Source: Nocardioides sp. S5 (GTDB lineage: Bacteria > Actinomycetota > Actinomycetes > Propionibacteriales > Nocardioidaceae). From it: a stretch of DNA of 64,000 nt. The notes beneath the pieces are model-generated. The model ran no database searches. It saw only the letters and a program-made list of their open reading frames with translations, and was not told where the DNA came from. A program made the position numbers and the translations under genes. Every line of letters begins with the position of its first letter. The stretch's first letter is position 1. Below, piece by piece: positions 56,042 to 64,000 of this stretch. Location: the NCBI RefSeq assembly GCF_017310035.1, contig NZ_CP022296.1, positions 3,658,001 through 3,722,000 of the forward strand. Direction: 5' to 3'.

Positions 56042-57193
56042 TCAGCCGCGCAGACGCGCGGCGGCCGCCTCGACCCGTTCGTCGGTGGCGGTGAAGGCGA
56101 CGCGTACGTGCTCGTGCCCGGCCCGTCCGTAGAACTCGCCGGGAGCCACGAGGATCCCTTGCTCGGCCAGCTCGGACACGGTCGTCCAGCAGTCCTGGCC
56201 GCGGGTCGCCCAGAGGTAGAGCGAGGCCTCGGAGTGGTCGATGCGGAAGCCCGCCGACTCCAGCGCCGTCCGCAGGGTCGCGCGCCGCGCGGCGTAGCGG
56301 GCGTGCTGCTCGGCGACGTGGTCGTCGTCCTCCAGCGCGGCGATCATCGCGCGCTGCTGGGGTGCGGGCATCTGGAGGCCGAGGTTCTTGCGGACCGCGA
56401 GCAGCTCACCCACGACCGCCGGGTCACCGGCGACGAAGGCGCACCGGTAGCCCGCGAGGTTGGACCGCTTGGACAGCGAGTGGACGGCGAGGATGCCGTC
56501 CAGCGAGCCGCCGTTGACCTGCGGGTCGAGGACCGACAGCGGCGCGTCACCCTCCCAGGCGCACTCGAGGTAGCACTCGTCGGAGACCAGGAGCGTGCCG
56601 CGCTCGCGGCACCAGTCGACCACCTTGCGCAGGTGCTCCAGGGGCAGCACCCGGCCGCTGGGGTTGGCCGGGCTGTTGATCCACAGCAGCCGCGGGGTGC
56701 GCGGGCCGAACGCGGTCAGCGAGTCGGTGGCGAGGCTCTCGGCGCCCGCGAGCGCCGCGCCGACCTCGTACGTCGGATAGGCCAGCGCCGGGTAGCCGAC
56801 CAGGTCGCCGGCACCGATGCCGAGGTGCACCGCCATCGAGGCGATGAGCTCCTTGGAGCCGATCACCGGCAGCACGCCGTCGAGCCCGAGCCCGCTCACG
56901 CCGTGGCGGCGGGCCAGCCAGTCGATCGCTGCCCGACGGGTGGCCTCGAGGCCGATGGTCGTCGGGTAGCCCGGGGAGTCCGCGGCCTCGCGCAGCGCGT
57001 CCTGGACGACCTGCGGAGTCGGGTCGACCGGGGTGCCCACCGACAGGTCGCACACCCCGTCGGGGTGCGAGCGGGCCGTGGCCCCGTGAGTGGTGAGCTT
57101 GTCCCAGGGGAAGTCCGGGAGCCGCTGCGAGACCTTCCGGTGGTCTCGTGACGGTCGCGGGGCGACCTCCTCGACCAACGGAAGGTCGGTCAC
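56042..57193 (-). CDS. dapC: succinyldiaminopimelate transaminase
   Basis: 383 residues, fold-type I aminotransferase. PLP Lys in [22 protein letters not shown] and SDECYLE are the usual cofactor contacts; the conserved Arg near the C-terminus (HVRVAFT) binds substrate carboxylate. GTG at 57193 overlaps the ferredoxin stop as GTGA, an arrangement seen in other actinobacteria (ferredoxin then dapC). Works between DapD and DapE. Confidence 0.92.
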   Translation of the reverse strand: MTDLPLVEEVAPRPSRDHRKVSQRLPDFPWDKLTTHGATARSHPDGVCDLSVGTPVDPTPQVVQDALREAADSPGYPTTIGLEATRRAAIDWLARRHGVSGLGLDGVLPVIGSKELIASMAVHLGIGAGDLVGYPALAYPTYEVGAALAGAESLATDSLTAFGPRTPRLLWINSPANPSGRVLPLEHLRKVVDWCRERGTLLVSDECYLECAWEGDAPLSVLDPQVNGGSLDGILAVHSLSKRSNLAGYRCAFVAGDPAVVGELLAVRKNLGLQMPAPQQRAMIAALEDDDHVAEQHARYAARRATLRTALESAGFRIDHSEASLYLWATRGQDCWTTVSELAEQGILVAPGEFYGRAGHEHVRVAFTATDERVEAAAARLRG

Positions 57194-57516
57194 TCGTCGT
57201 GCTCCTGCGGGGGCAGCGCGGCGACGAGCTCGTGGTCCTTGTCGATGACGCCCATCTTGGCCGCGCCACCGGGCGAGCCGAGGTCGTCGAAGAAGTGCAC
57301 GTTGGCGTCGTAGTAGCCCTTCCACTCCTCCGGGGTGTCGTCCTCGTAGAAGATCGCCTCGACCGGGCAGACCGGCTCACAGGCGCCGCAGTCGACGCAC
57401 TCGTCGGGGTGGATGTAGAGCATCCGCTTGCCCTCGTAGATGCAGTCGACGGGGCACTCGTCGACGCACGCGCGGTCCTTGAGGTCGACGCACGGCTGGG
57501 CGATGACGTAGGTCAC
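57190..57516 (-). CDS. fdxA: 7Fe ferredoxin
   Basis: 108 residues. Cys pattern for one 3Fe-4S and one 4Fe-4S cluster: [17 protein letters not shown] and [15 protein letters not shown]. The C-terminal half is the acidic tail common in FdxA. GTG at 57516 with AGGAGG seven bases before. Carries electrons to unknown partners, often cytochromes P450. Confidence 0.95.
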   Translation of the reverse strand: MTYVIAQPCVDLKDRACVDECPVDCIYEGKRMLYIHPDECVDCGACEPVCPVEAIFYEDDTPEEWKGYYDANVHFFDDLGSPGGAAKMGVIDKDHELVAALPPQEHDE

Positions 57517-57570
57517 CGGATCCTCCTGAGGGGGCACGGGGTGGGACGCGGGCAACCTTAGTATCTCGCC

Positions 57571-58488
57571 ATGACCGATGCGCCGGAACCCCAGTCACAC
57601 GAGACTGGCATGGGCAGGCACGGCCTCGGTCCCCACGTCGTCGGGCAGCGCGTCGTGGTGCGCCACCTGCTCCCTGACGGCCGCGCCACCGACGTCCTCG
57701 GCACCTGCACGGAGTGGGGCGCGGACTCGCTCACGGTCGACCGGGAGGGGCACGGTCCCGTGACGATCCCGCTGGCCGAGGTGGTCACTGGAAAGCCCGT
57801 GCCGCCGCGCGCGTCGGTGCGCGCCCGCGTCGCCGCCCAGGAGGTCGAGCAGCACGTCGCGGCGCTCTGGACGTCGATCACCACCGAGCCGCTGGGGCAG
57901 TGGCAGCTGCGGGCCTCTCCCCCGCACGGCGGGCGGCTGCGCCGACGCGGCAACTCCGCGCTCGCGATGGACGACCCGGGCATCGGGTGGGCGGACGCGG
58001 CATGGGGCGTACGCCGCTTCTACGACGCCCTCGACCAGGTGCCGACGGTCCAGGTGCAGCGCGGCTCGCACGTCGAGCAGACGCTGGCCCCCCTCGGCTT
58101 CGCGCCGATGGGTGACGGCGACGCGCACGCCCAGCTGGCGTCCGTGGCGCGCGCCCTGCGGTCGGTGCGGTCGGTCGCTCCGGACGTCCCGGCCGAGCTC
58201 GAGGAGGTGCCGGGCTCCGTGGTGGTGTCCCTCGACGGAGGTGCGGCCTCCGGGCGCGGGGTGCTGTCCGGGGACTGGCTGCTCGTCGAGTCGCTCCTCG
58301 TGGACCCGGGCAGTCGGCGCCGCGGTCTGGCCACCGCCGTGCTGGCGGAGGTCCTCGACTGGGGCGCCTCGCTCGGCGCCACCACGGCGCTGCTGCACGT
58401 CGAGACCGACAACGCGGGCGCACTCGCGCTCTACGAGCAGCACGGCTTCACCACCCACCACACCAGCCGCTACCTCGTCGCGCGCTGA
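57571..58488 (+). CDS. GNAT-family acetyltransferase with N-terminal SH3-like domain
   Basis: 305 residues. The first 75 or so ([33 protein letters not shown]) look like a small beta-barrel. The C-terminal third has the acetyl-CoA-binding motif A ([20 protein letters not shown]) and motif B ([13 protein letters not shown]). Resembles M. tuberculosis Rv0428c-type proteins. Substrate unknown. Divergent from fdxA. Confidence 0.88.
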   Translation: MTDAPEPQSHETGMGRHGLGPHVVGQRVVVRHLLPDGRATDVLGTCTEWGADSLTVDREGHGPVTIPLAEVVTGKPVPPRASVRARVAAQEVEQHVAALWTSITTEPLGQWQLRASPPHGGRLRRRGNSALAMDDPGIGWADAAWGVRRFYDALDQVPTVQVQRGSHVEQTLAPLGFAPMGDGDAHAQLASVARALRSVRSVAPDVPAELEEVPGSVVVSLDGGAASGRGVLSGDWLLVESLLVDPGSRRRGLATAVLAEVLDWGASLGATTALLHVETDNAGALALYEQHGFTTHHTSRYLVAR

Positions 58489-58506
58489 GGGAGGCCGACC
58501 ACCTGC

Positions 58507-60261
58507 CTACTCGTCGACGGCGTCGGGGTTGGTGCAGATGACGGTGTCGCTCGGCGTGTAGGTCGTGCTGAAGACCTCGTCGTCGCGGGTCTCGCGGTTG
58601 CCGTTGACCGGGGTGAAGTAGCGCACGACGTCGATGTCGAAGCCGCCGTAGCCCTCGTTGGGGTGGCAGGTGAGGTCGTCGATGCGCCGGGTCTCGGGCT
58701 TGGTGATGTTGTAGCGCTCGCCTGTGGTGGTCGTGACGTCCCAGTACTTCGTGGAGTACATCGTCACGGTCACCGCTCCCGACGACGACGGGGTCGAGTT
58801 CGTGAACGAGGTGTCGACCAGCACGCCGTAGGGGGTGTCGTTGGTGAAGCGCAGGTCGATGGCCCCCCACGCGACCGTGGCCTCGCGGCCGACCGGGTAG
58901 CGGTCGATGTAGAAGGAGTGCGGCTTGTGCTCGACGTCCTCGAGGCCGGCGAAGAACATCGCGTTGAACAGCGTGGTCGCCATCTGGGAGACACCGCCAC
59001 CGAGGTCCTCCACGAGGATGCCGTCGTTGATGACGAAACCCTCGGTGAAGCCGTTGGCCTCGGTGCGCTCCCCGACGATGTCGTTCATCGAGAAGGTCTC
59101 GCCCGGCTTCAGCAGGGTGCCGTCGATGATCTCCGCGGCGCGGCCGATGTTGATGTTGCGGTACTCCGCGTAGGGGAAGTAGGTGGTGAAGGACGAGACC
59201 TCCTCGCGGACCTTCAGCGCCCGCGCCTCCTTGGTGGTGAAGTCCGGCTTCGCGACCGTGGCGGTGAGGTCGATGCGGCGCTCGCCCTGCGGACGGGCGA
59301 CCGCGTCGAGGAAGCCTGCCTCGAGCTCGGCGGGGTCGAAGGTCACGCCCGGACGGGCCGGCACCACCTGCGGGCGCCCGTCGACGAGGGCGACGGTCGC
59401 GTCGACCGGGGCGCCGCTGGTGACCCGGGTGTCGACGACCGCGGTCAGCGCCTTCGCGTCCAGGGTGGGCACGAGCTCACCGTCGGTGGCGACCAGGCTC
59501 AGCGCGGCGGTGTAGTCCTCGGGGAAGACCTTGACCTCGGAGCCCTCGAACACCAGCGTCACCGGCGCCGCGACAGCGGGTGAGGCGAAGCCGTCGAGCG
59601 CCTCCTGCACGTCACCGGCGTCGATGTCGGGGGAGACCTCCGACATCTCGAGCGCGACGACCTCCGGGGAGTCCTCGAGGTAGGCCTCCTGCAGCGCGGC
59701 GAGGGTCTCGCTCGGGTCGAGCGCCTTGCCCGTGCGCGCCTTGGTGGTGCGGATGTCGATGCCGTCGAAGGTGACGGCGCCGTCGCGGGGCGTGGCGCCG
59801 TGCTGCTGGTCGAGCTCGGCGAGCTGGGCGTCGTACGCCGTCTCGTCGACCTCCACCTCGGCCTCGAAGGCGTCGCCGCCGGTGAAGTAGTTCCACAGGC
59901 GCACCGGGTCCCAGCTGCGCTCGCCGCCGGCCTCGGCGACCGAGGCGTCGTAGTCGACCGCCAGGCCCGCGCGGGCCGGGTCGATCGCGACCTGCTCGCC
60001 CTCGATGGTGGTGGCGATGGGCCGGTTCACCCGGTCCGCGAGCCCTGCCTGCAGGCGCTGCGCGGCCTCGCCCTGCGGGTGCCCGCCGATGCGTACGCCG
60101 GACACGGTGGTGTTGCGCGGCACCTTGTCGCCCGCGACGTAGTGCGCGGCGACGTAGAGCCCGCCGAACAGGACCACGAGGCCGAGCAGCAGCCACACGA
60201 CGACAGAGGCGCCAGCCTTGTCGCGGGGCTGGCCGTCGGGACGCTGCTGGTTCTTCGGCAC
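58507..60261 (-). CDS. VanW-family protein with peptidoglycan-binding-like repeats
   Basis: 584 residues: one N-terminal membrane helix (VVVWLLLGLVVLFGGLYVA), repeated YkuD-associated-type PG-binding domains (about residues 50-330), a G5-like/linker region, and a C-terminal VanW domain with GRAAEIIDGTLLKPGETFS, GLEDVEHKPHSFYIDRYP and REATVAWG. Anchored outside the membrane and probably cell-wall related; VanW has no established enzyme activity. Confidence 0.9.
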   Translation of the reverse strand: MPKNQQRPDGQPRDKAGASVVVWLLLGLVVLFGGLYVAAHYVAGDKVPRNTTVSGVRIGGHPQGEAAQRLQAGLADRVNRPIATTIEGEQVAIDPARAGLAVDYDASVAEAGGERSWDPVRLWNYFTGGDAFEAEVEVDETAYDAQLAELDQQHGATPRDGAVTFDGIDIRTTKARTGKALDPSETLAALQEAYLEDSPEVVALEMSEVSPDIDAGDVQEALDGFASPAVAAPVTLVFEGSEVKVFPEDYTAALSLVATDGELVPTLDAKALTAVVDTRVTSGAPVDATVALVDGRPQVVPARPGVTFDPAELEAGFLDAVARPQGERRIDLTATVAKPDFTTKEARALKVREEVSSFTTYFPYAEYRNINIGRAAEIIDGTLLKPGETFSMNDIVGERTEANGFTEGFVINDGILVEDLGGGVSQMATTLFNAMFFAGLEDVEHKPHSFYIDRYPVGREATVAWGAIDLRFTNDTPYGVLVDTSFTNSTPSSSGAVTVTMYSTKYWDVTTTTGERYNITKPETRRIDDLTCHPNEGYGGFDIDVVRYFTPVNGNRETRDDEVFSTTYTPSDTVICTNPDAVDE

Positions 60262-60270
60262 GCCGCGAGT

Positions 60271-60636
60271 TTAGGTCGCCGTGCGCCGAACCCCGTGATC
60301 CCCGGAACGGTCCGCGGGGCGCCGACGACCCGACGCGACCGTCGCGAGGGCGGCGAGGAGCAGGACCGCGGAGCCGGCGAGGAAGGACCAGCCGGCGGTA
60401 TCGGCGGAGATCAGGAAGCCGCCGGCCGGGCGCTCCAGAGCCCCGCGGGCGACGGGGACCCACCACCCGAGGGCGAAGGCGAGGCGGACCACCCCGGGCG
60501 GCAGCCAGGCCAGCACGACCAGACCGGTGACCATGGCGAGGGATAGTCCCCACCACTGCTGGTGCAGCAGCGTCCCTGCGGCACCGGAGACGGCGCCGAC
60601 GAGGAGCGCGGCCGGGACAGCGGCCAGCGGCCTCAC
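60271..60636 (-). CDS. small polytopic membrane protein, 121 aa
   Basis: GTG at 60636 overlaps the mshB stop as GTGA. Three to four membrane helices (AAVPAALLVGAVSGAAGTLL, LSLAMVTGLVVLAWLPPGVV, WSFLAGSAVLLLAALATVAS). It resembles small membrane proteins that follow mshB in other actinobacteria (possibly DUF6113); no function known. Confidence 0.75.
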   Translation of the reverse strand: MRPLAAVPAALLVGAVSGAAGTLLHQQWWGLSLAMVTGLVVLAWLPPGVVRLAFALGWWVPVARGALERPAGGFLISADTAGWSFLAGSAVLLLAALATVASGRRRPADRSGDHGVRRTAT

Positions 60637-61535
60637 AGACCTGCGAACAGGTCGTCCTCGAAGCCGTCCGCGTCGATCGGGCCGGGGGTGCCCTTGACGA
60701 GGCGGTAGAACTCCTCCGACCACCACGCGTGGCCGCTCTCGGCGCCTGAGAAGAAGCCCCCGTCCGTCTCCACCTGCGTGTCGTGCTTGGCGAGGGCGTC
60801 CATCTTGCGCTGGACGGTCTTGGAGCCGTCGACGCGGGCGCTGATGAGCTCGTCCGGGGTCACGAAGGCAGGCAGCTTGCCGTCGGGCTCCATGCCCTTG
60901 AAGGTCTCGGTGTCGCCGGACTCGCGCAGCGCCCGCAGGCTCGCGCGCATCCGCGACTCGCTCATCGCCGTCCAGTAGATCTTCGCGATGTCATGGGGTT
61001 CGCCGAGCTCACGCTTGTAGGAGGGCGCGGCCGCCAGCTGGGCGGCGTACATCGCGACGCGGTGGGCCTGGATGTGGTCGGGGTGGCCGTAGCCGCCGAA
61101 CTGGTCGTAGGTCACCAGCACCTGGGGACGGACCTCGCGGATCACCGTCACCAGCTCGTCGGCGGCCTCGTTGAGGTCAGCGGTCCAGAAGGCGTTGTCG
61201 GGGATCTTCTCGGCCGCGACCGCATGACCGTCGGCGTGCCAGGCCATGCCGGAGTCGTGGAAGCGGCCGAAGCCGCCGAGGAAGCGGTGGTCGGTGACGC
61301 CGAGGACCTTCATCGCCTCGTCGAGCTCGCCGCGACGGTGCTCGCCCAGCCCGCCCGACTCGTCGTAGGCCAGGTGGGACAGGTCCGGCACCAGCACCTC
61401 CCCCATCTCACCGGCGGTGCAGGTGACGAGGGTGACGCCGACGCCCTCGTCGACGTAGCGGGCCATGGTGGCTCCGGTGCCGATGCACTCGTCGTCGGGG
61501 TGGGCGTGGACGAGCAGGATGCGGCGGTCGGTCAT
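60633..61535 (-). CDS. mshB: mycothiol biosynthesis deacetylase MshB
   Basis: 300 residues. Zinc-binding motif HAHPDDECIGTG at the N-terminus and the third ligand in GYGHPDHIQAHR. Actinobacterial length and the QFGGYGHPDHI segment fit MshB rather than other LmbE-like proteins, although the related amidase Mca has similar motifs. Removes acetyl from GlcNAc-inositol, the committed step to mycothiol. Confidence 0.93.
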   Translation of the reverse strand: MTDRRILLVHAHPDDECIGTGATMARYVDEGVGVTLVTCTAGEMGEVLVPDLSHLAYDESGGLGEHRRGELDEAMKVLGVTDHRFLGGFGRFHDSGMAWHADGHAVAAEKIPDNAFWTADLNEAADELVTVIREVRPQVLVTYDQFGGYGHPDHIQAHRVAMYAAQLAAAPSYKRELGEPHDIAKIYWTAMSESRMRASLRALRESGDTETFKGMEPDGKLPAFVTPDELISARVDGSKTVQRKMDALAKHDTQVETDGGFFSGAESGHAWWSEEFYRLVKGTPGPIDADGFEDDLFAGL

Positions 61536-61540
61536 GTTCC

Positions 61541-61843
61541 TCAGCCTAGGTCGGGGCGCTTGATGCGCTTCGGCGCGGTCGGGAGGTGCAACGGCGGCAG
61601 GGGGTCACCGTGTTCCTCCCCCGTGGCGGGACCTCCGTCGTCCTCGTCGAGCCAGCCGTCGTGGGTGTCCACCAGGACCTCCAGCATGAACCCCGGGGCG
61701 TCGCTCACCACTGCCCACGGGTGGTCCTCGTCGTCGTCCTCGCCGGCCAGTCGCTCGCGCTCCACGCGCGCCTCGAAGCCGTCCGCGCGTAGCCGCGCGA
61801 CGACCGCCTGCGCGTCGTCCTCGTCGAAGAAGATCGCCCTCAC
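61541..61843 (-). CDS. hypothetical acidic protein, 100 aa
   Basis: GTG at 61843 begins VRAIFFDEDDAQAVVARLRA. It has an acidic middle (AGEDDDEDHPW) and a basic end. Seven bases separate its stop... the next gene mshB starts downstream on the same strand at 61535, so the two may be co-transcribed. No known motif. Confidence 0.7.
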   Translation of the reverse strand: MRAIFFDEDDAQAVVARLRADGFEARVERERLAGEDDDEDHPWAVVSDAPGFMLEVLVDTHDGWLDEDDGGPATGEEHGDPLPPLHLPTAPKRIKRPDLG

Positions 61844-61885
61844 GGGGGTGATTGTGCCCCTCCCCCGGCTGGCTATGGTCACCCC

Positions 61886-62992
61886 ATGTCCACCGCGTCG
61901 GAGATGCCGTACGTCGAGGGCGTGCACCTGCAGCGCACGGACGAGAACGTGCGCGAGATCGCCGCCCTCGCCGAGCTCCTCGGCGAGGCCGCCGGCCTCG
62001 GGGGGCTCCTCGGTGACCTGAAGTACCGCGTCCGGCGCGCCCGGGTGCTGCCCCGGCTGCTCGGGCGCGCGGTGCGGGAGGCGTGGCGCTGGGACGATTA
62101 CGACGAGCGGGACGAGCAGTGGTACCCCCAGGGCATCTCGACGAGCGCCGACGCCTCCGACACCGAGGACGTCGACGGCCGCCGGGTGCTGGTCACGACG
62201 TGGTACTCGACCGGCCGCGACGGCATCAAGCGCGGGTCGCGGGTGACCTTCGTCGACCTCGACTCAGGCACCTACCGCCACGTGCTGCTGGTCTCGCCGG
62301 TGCTCGACGAGGACGGCCGGCTGGTGCTGCGGCCGATGAACATCCACGCCGGCGGCATCGTGTGGGCCGGGCCCTACCTCCACGTCGCGGCCACCAGCCG
62401 CGGGTTCGTCACCGCGCGCGTCGACGACATCATGCGGGTCCCCGGCGACGACGACCACCCGGAGAAGCTCGGCGTCGAGGGCACCGCGGTCCACTCCTTC
62501 GGCCACCGCTACGTCCTGCCGGTGCGCTTCACCCACCAGGCCTTCACCGACGAGGGGCACGAGAAGCTCCGCTACTCCTTCATGTCGCTCGATCGGGGCT
62601 CGGACCCGCCGGCGCTCGTGGCGGGCGAGTACGCCCTCCGCGCCGGCGCCACCACGCGCCTGGCCCGCTACCCCCTCGACCCGACGACGTGGCAGCTCTC
62701 CACCGGCGACGACGGGTTCTCCCGGCCCCTGGCCCTCGACGACGGCGGGGTGCGGCAGATGCAGGGTGCGGTGATCGCCGCCGGCCGCTACCACGCCACC
62801 GTCTCCCACGGACCCTGGATGCCCGGCAGCGTGTACGCCGGACGGCCGGGGTCGATGCGGCAGCGGCGCTGGGTGCTGCCGATGGGTCCGGAGGACCTGT
62901 CCTACTGGCCCTCCACCGACCGGATCTGGTCGCTCACCGAGCACCCGCGGCGGCGCTGGATCGTCGCGATGGACCGGGCCTGGTTCGACTGA
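61886..62992 (+). CDS. hypothetical protein, 368 aa
   Basis: No signal peptide or membrane helix. Trp/Tyr-rich, with repeated beta-strand-like segments (VLLVSPVLDEDGRLVLRP, IVWAGPYLHVAATSRG, GAVIAAGRYHATVSHG) suggesting a beta-propeller-like or beta-rich fold. Divergent from the gene at 61843. A good hairpin terminator follows at 63023-63059. Function not recognised. Confidence 0.75.
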   Translation: MSTASEMPYVEGVHLQRTDENVREIAALAELLGEAAGLGGLLGDLKYRVRRARVLPRLLGRAVREAWRWDDYDERDEQWYPQGISTSADASDTEDVDGRRVLVTTWYSTGRDGIKRGSRVTFVDLDSGTYRHVLLVSPVLDEDGRLVLRPMNIHAGGIVWAGPYLHVAATSRGFVTARVDDIMRVPGDDDHPEKLGVEGTAVHSFGHRYVLPVRFTHQAFTDEGHEKLRYSFMSLDRGSDPPALVAGEYALRAGATTRLARYPLDPTTWQLSTGDDGFSRPLALDDGGVRQMQGAVIAAGRYHATVSHGPWMPGSVYAGRPGSMRQRRWVLPMGPEDLSYWPSTDRIWSLTEHPRRRWIVAMDRAWFD

Positions 62993-63022
62993 TATGTAGG
63001 GCGCGCCTGTCAAGGGCAGGGT

Positions 63023-63059
63023 GAGGCGCCGTCGGGCCTGGGTGGCCTGACGGCGCCTC
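63023..63059 (+). terminator. hairpin terminator
   Basis: GAGGCGCCGTC (63023-63033) pairs exactly with 63049-63059; after one G-T pair four more pairs close a stem of about 16 around a TGGGT loop. It lies 31 bases after the stop at 62992. No T-run. Confidence 0.75.
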
Positions 63060-63276
63060 GCTTGGTCTGGATCTGGTCGTCTGCGCAGCGTGTCTTCGCG
63101 ACGCGCGGTCGAGACTGATATGCGCGGGTTGGGTACCGCAGGACGGCGTTCGGCAGGAGCGCTCCGCTTCTCTGAGGTCGAGCGTCACGAGTCGGGCTCG
63201 TGGCTCACAGTCGAATCGCGGGTCGGCTCCTCGCGCTGCACGCAGGGACCGGTTCCAGATCAAGTCAGGGGTGTGG

Positions 63277-64000
63277 CTACTCGAGGGTGGCCAGTGACCA
63301 GCACCAGCCGGCGAGTTCGCGGGCGATCGCGGTGTTGGCCACGGTGTGCTTCTTCTTCCGGGCCGTGTACTTGGCCCATTGGTGGTGCAGCCGCTGGTTG
63401 CCGGCGTGTCCGCGGACTCTGGCGGCGGGGGTGGCCTGTTCCCACCGGGCCTGCATGGTGGGCCCGACGGTGTAGCGGGGCTGGTGGTGCCATGCGGCCT
63501 CGATCAGCAGACGGCGGGCGTGGGTGTTGCCGGTCTTGGTGATTCCACCCTGCCTGCGCGAGTCGCCGCTGGAGTGCTCGGAGGGCACCAGACCGAGGTA
63601 GGCGCCGATGCTGGAGCCGGTGAACCTGGTCCAGTCGCCCAGTTCGACCGCGAGTGCGAACCCGGTCAGGGTGGAGATCCCCCGTAGGCAGCACAGGCGT
63701 CGGGTCAGGTCGGTGAACTCGCTGTCGGCAGCCATCGCGGTGATCGCAGCGTCGAGCCGGTTGCGGCGGGCCAGGGTGAACTCGACCGCTTCGAGGTCGG
63801 CCTCGTAGGCGGCGCGAGTGCCGGGCTGGTCGAACCGGATGCCGTGCAGCCACGCCTGGTGCTTGCCGGTCCAGGCGTTCCCGCCGTAGTAGACGTGGCC
63901 GTGGCGCAGCAGCAACTTCGAGACTCGGTGCCGGGCCCGCATCAGGTCGCCGCGGACATCTTCACGAGCCCGGACCAGGTCGCGGGCGGCTTCCTCGGTG
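63277..64000 (-). CDS. IS110-family transposase, N-terminus outside window
   Basis: Frame is open from the window end to TAG at 63277; an internal ATG lies at 63942 but the coding continues upstream (AARDLVRAREDVRGDL). The visible part has the coiled coil before the C-terminal Transposase_20 domain (LCCLRGISTLTGFALAVELG, FTGSSIGAYLGLVPSEHSSG) and the serine-type nucleophile region SGDSRRQGGITKTGN. The N-terminal DEDD domain lies beyond the window. IS110 ends are short and not visible here. Confidence 0.93.
   Translation of the reverse strand, partial: TEEAARDLVRAREDVRGDLMRARHRVSKLLLRHGHVYYGGNAWTGKHQAWLHGIRFDQPGTRAAYEADLEAVEFTLARRNRLDAAITAMAADSEFTDLTRRLCCLRGISTLTGFALAVELGDWTRFTGSSIGAYLGLVPSEHSSGDSRRQGGITKTGNTHARRLLIEAAWHHQPRYTVGPTMQARWEQATPAARVRGHAGNQRLHHQWAKYTARKKKHTVANTAIARELAGWCWSLATLE

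Overview
The window comes from a high-GC, gene-dense actinobacterium. Mycothiol synthesis (mshB), a sigE / zinc-finger anti-sigma / htrA block next to an O-methyltransferase, Ku with LigD-type polymerase and ligase, a translational T-box ahead of ileS, a giant NAD-type glutamate dehydrogenase and many GTGA/ATGA stop-start overlaps all fit this. Nocardioidaceae is the best guess from overall gene content; that is an inference, not shown by a marker gene.

Bases 1 to about 15,055 are one end of an integrated mobile element. Its large serine recombinase (13284-15008) abuts a junction inside a cpaF/tadA pilus-ATPase gene, of which only the N-terminal third remains (to 15576); the other end lies left of the window. 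The visible cargo looks like a decayed defence operon read leftwards: an intact OLD-family ATPase/TOPRIM nuclease, a 103-residue protein coupled to it, and a PHP-plus-SMC-like ATPase (TrlF-like). The last gene is broken three times: an IS3 element lies directly in front of its start codon, a one-base frameshift follows, and an IS481 element interrupts the coding region. The IS3 element is itself split by an IS30 element. Target duplications and reading frames allow the original genes to be rebuilt by eye. Several unrecognised proteins and a 73-residue protein behind a palindrome complete the visible element.

From 15.06 kb to 63 kb is chromosome. In order: an orphan OmpR-type response regulator; a divergent NHEJ locus (LigD polymerase and ligase against Ku, 16 bases apart); a carboxyltransferase coupled to a CaiB-family CoA-transferase; a TSUP permease; NAD-glutamate dehydrogenase and P5C dehydrogenase (proline/glutamate catabolism); a WS/DGAT acyltransferase; a lipoprotein coupled to a polytopic membrane protein; an RTX-type repeat protein; a two-gene Flp-pilus remnant (SAF/CpaB-like and CpaE-like) with an HTH gene; the envelope-stress cluster sigE-anti-sigma-htrA; leucyl aminopeptidase; an enoyl-CoA hydratase; a dapE / LOG / DivIVA-domain operon; three related membrane proteins; ileS with its T-box; dapD, a predicted cell-wall hydrolase, dapC and ferredoxin; a VanW protein; and mshB. 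Three genes of the succinylase route to diaminopimelate (dapD, dapE, dapC) lie within 11 kb but in separate transcription units.

The right end enters an IS110-family transposase that continues beyond the window. No tRNA, rRNA or CRISPR array was seen.
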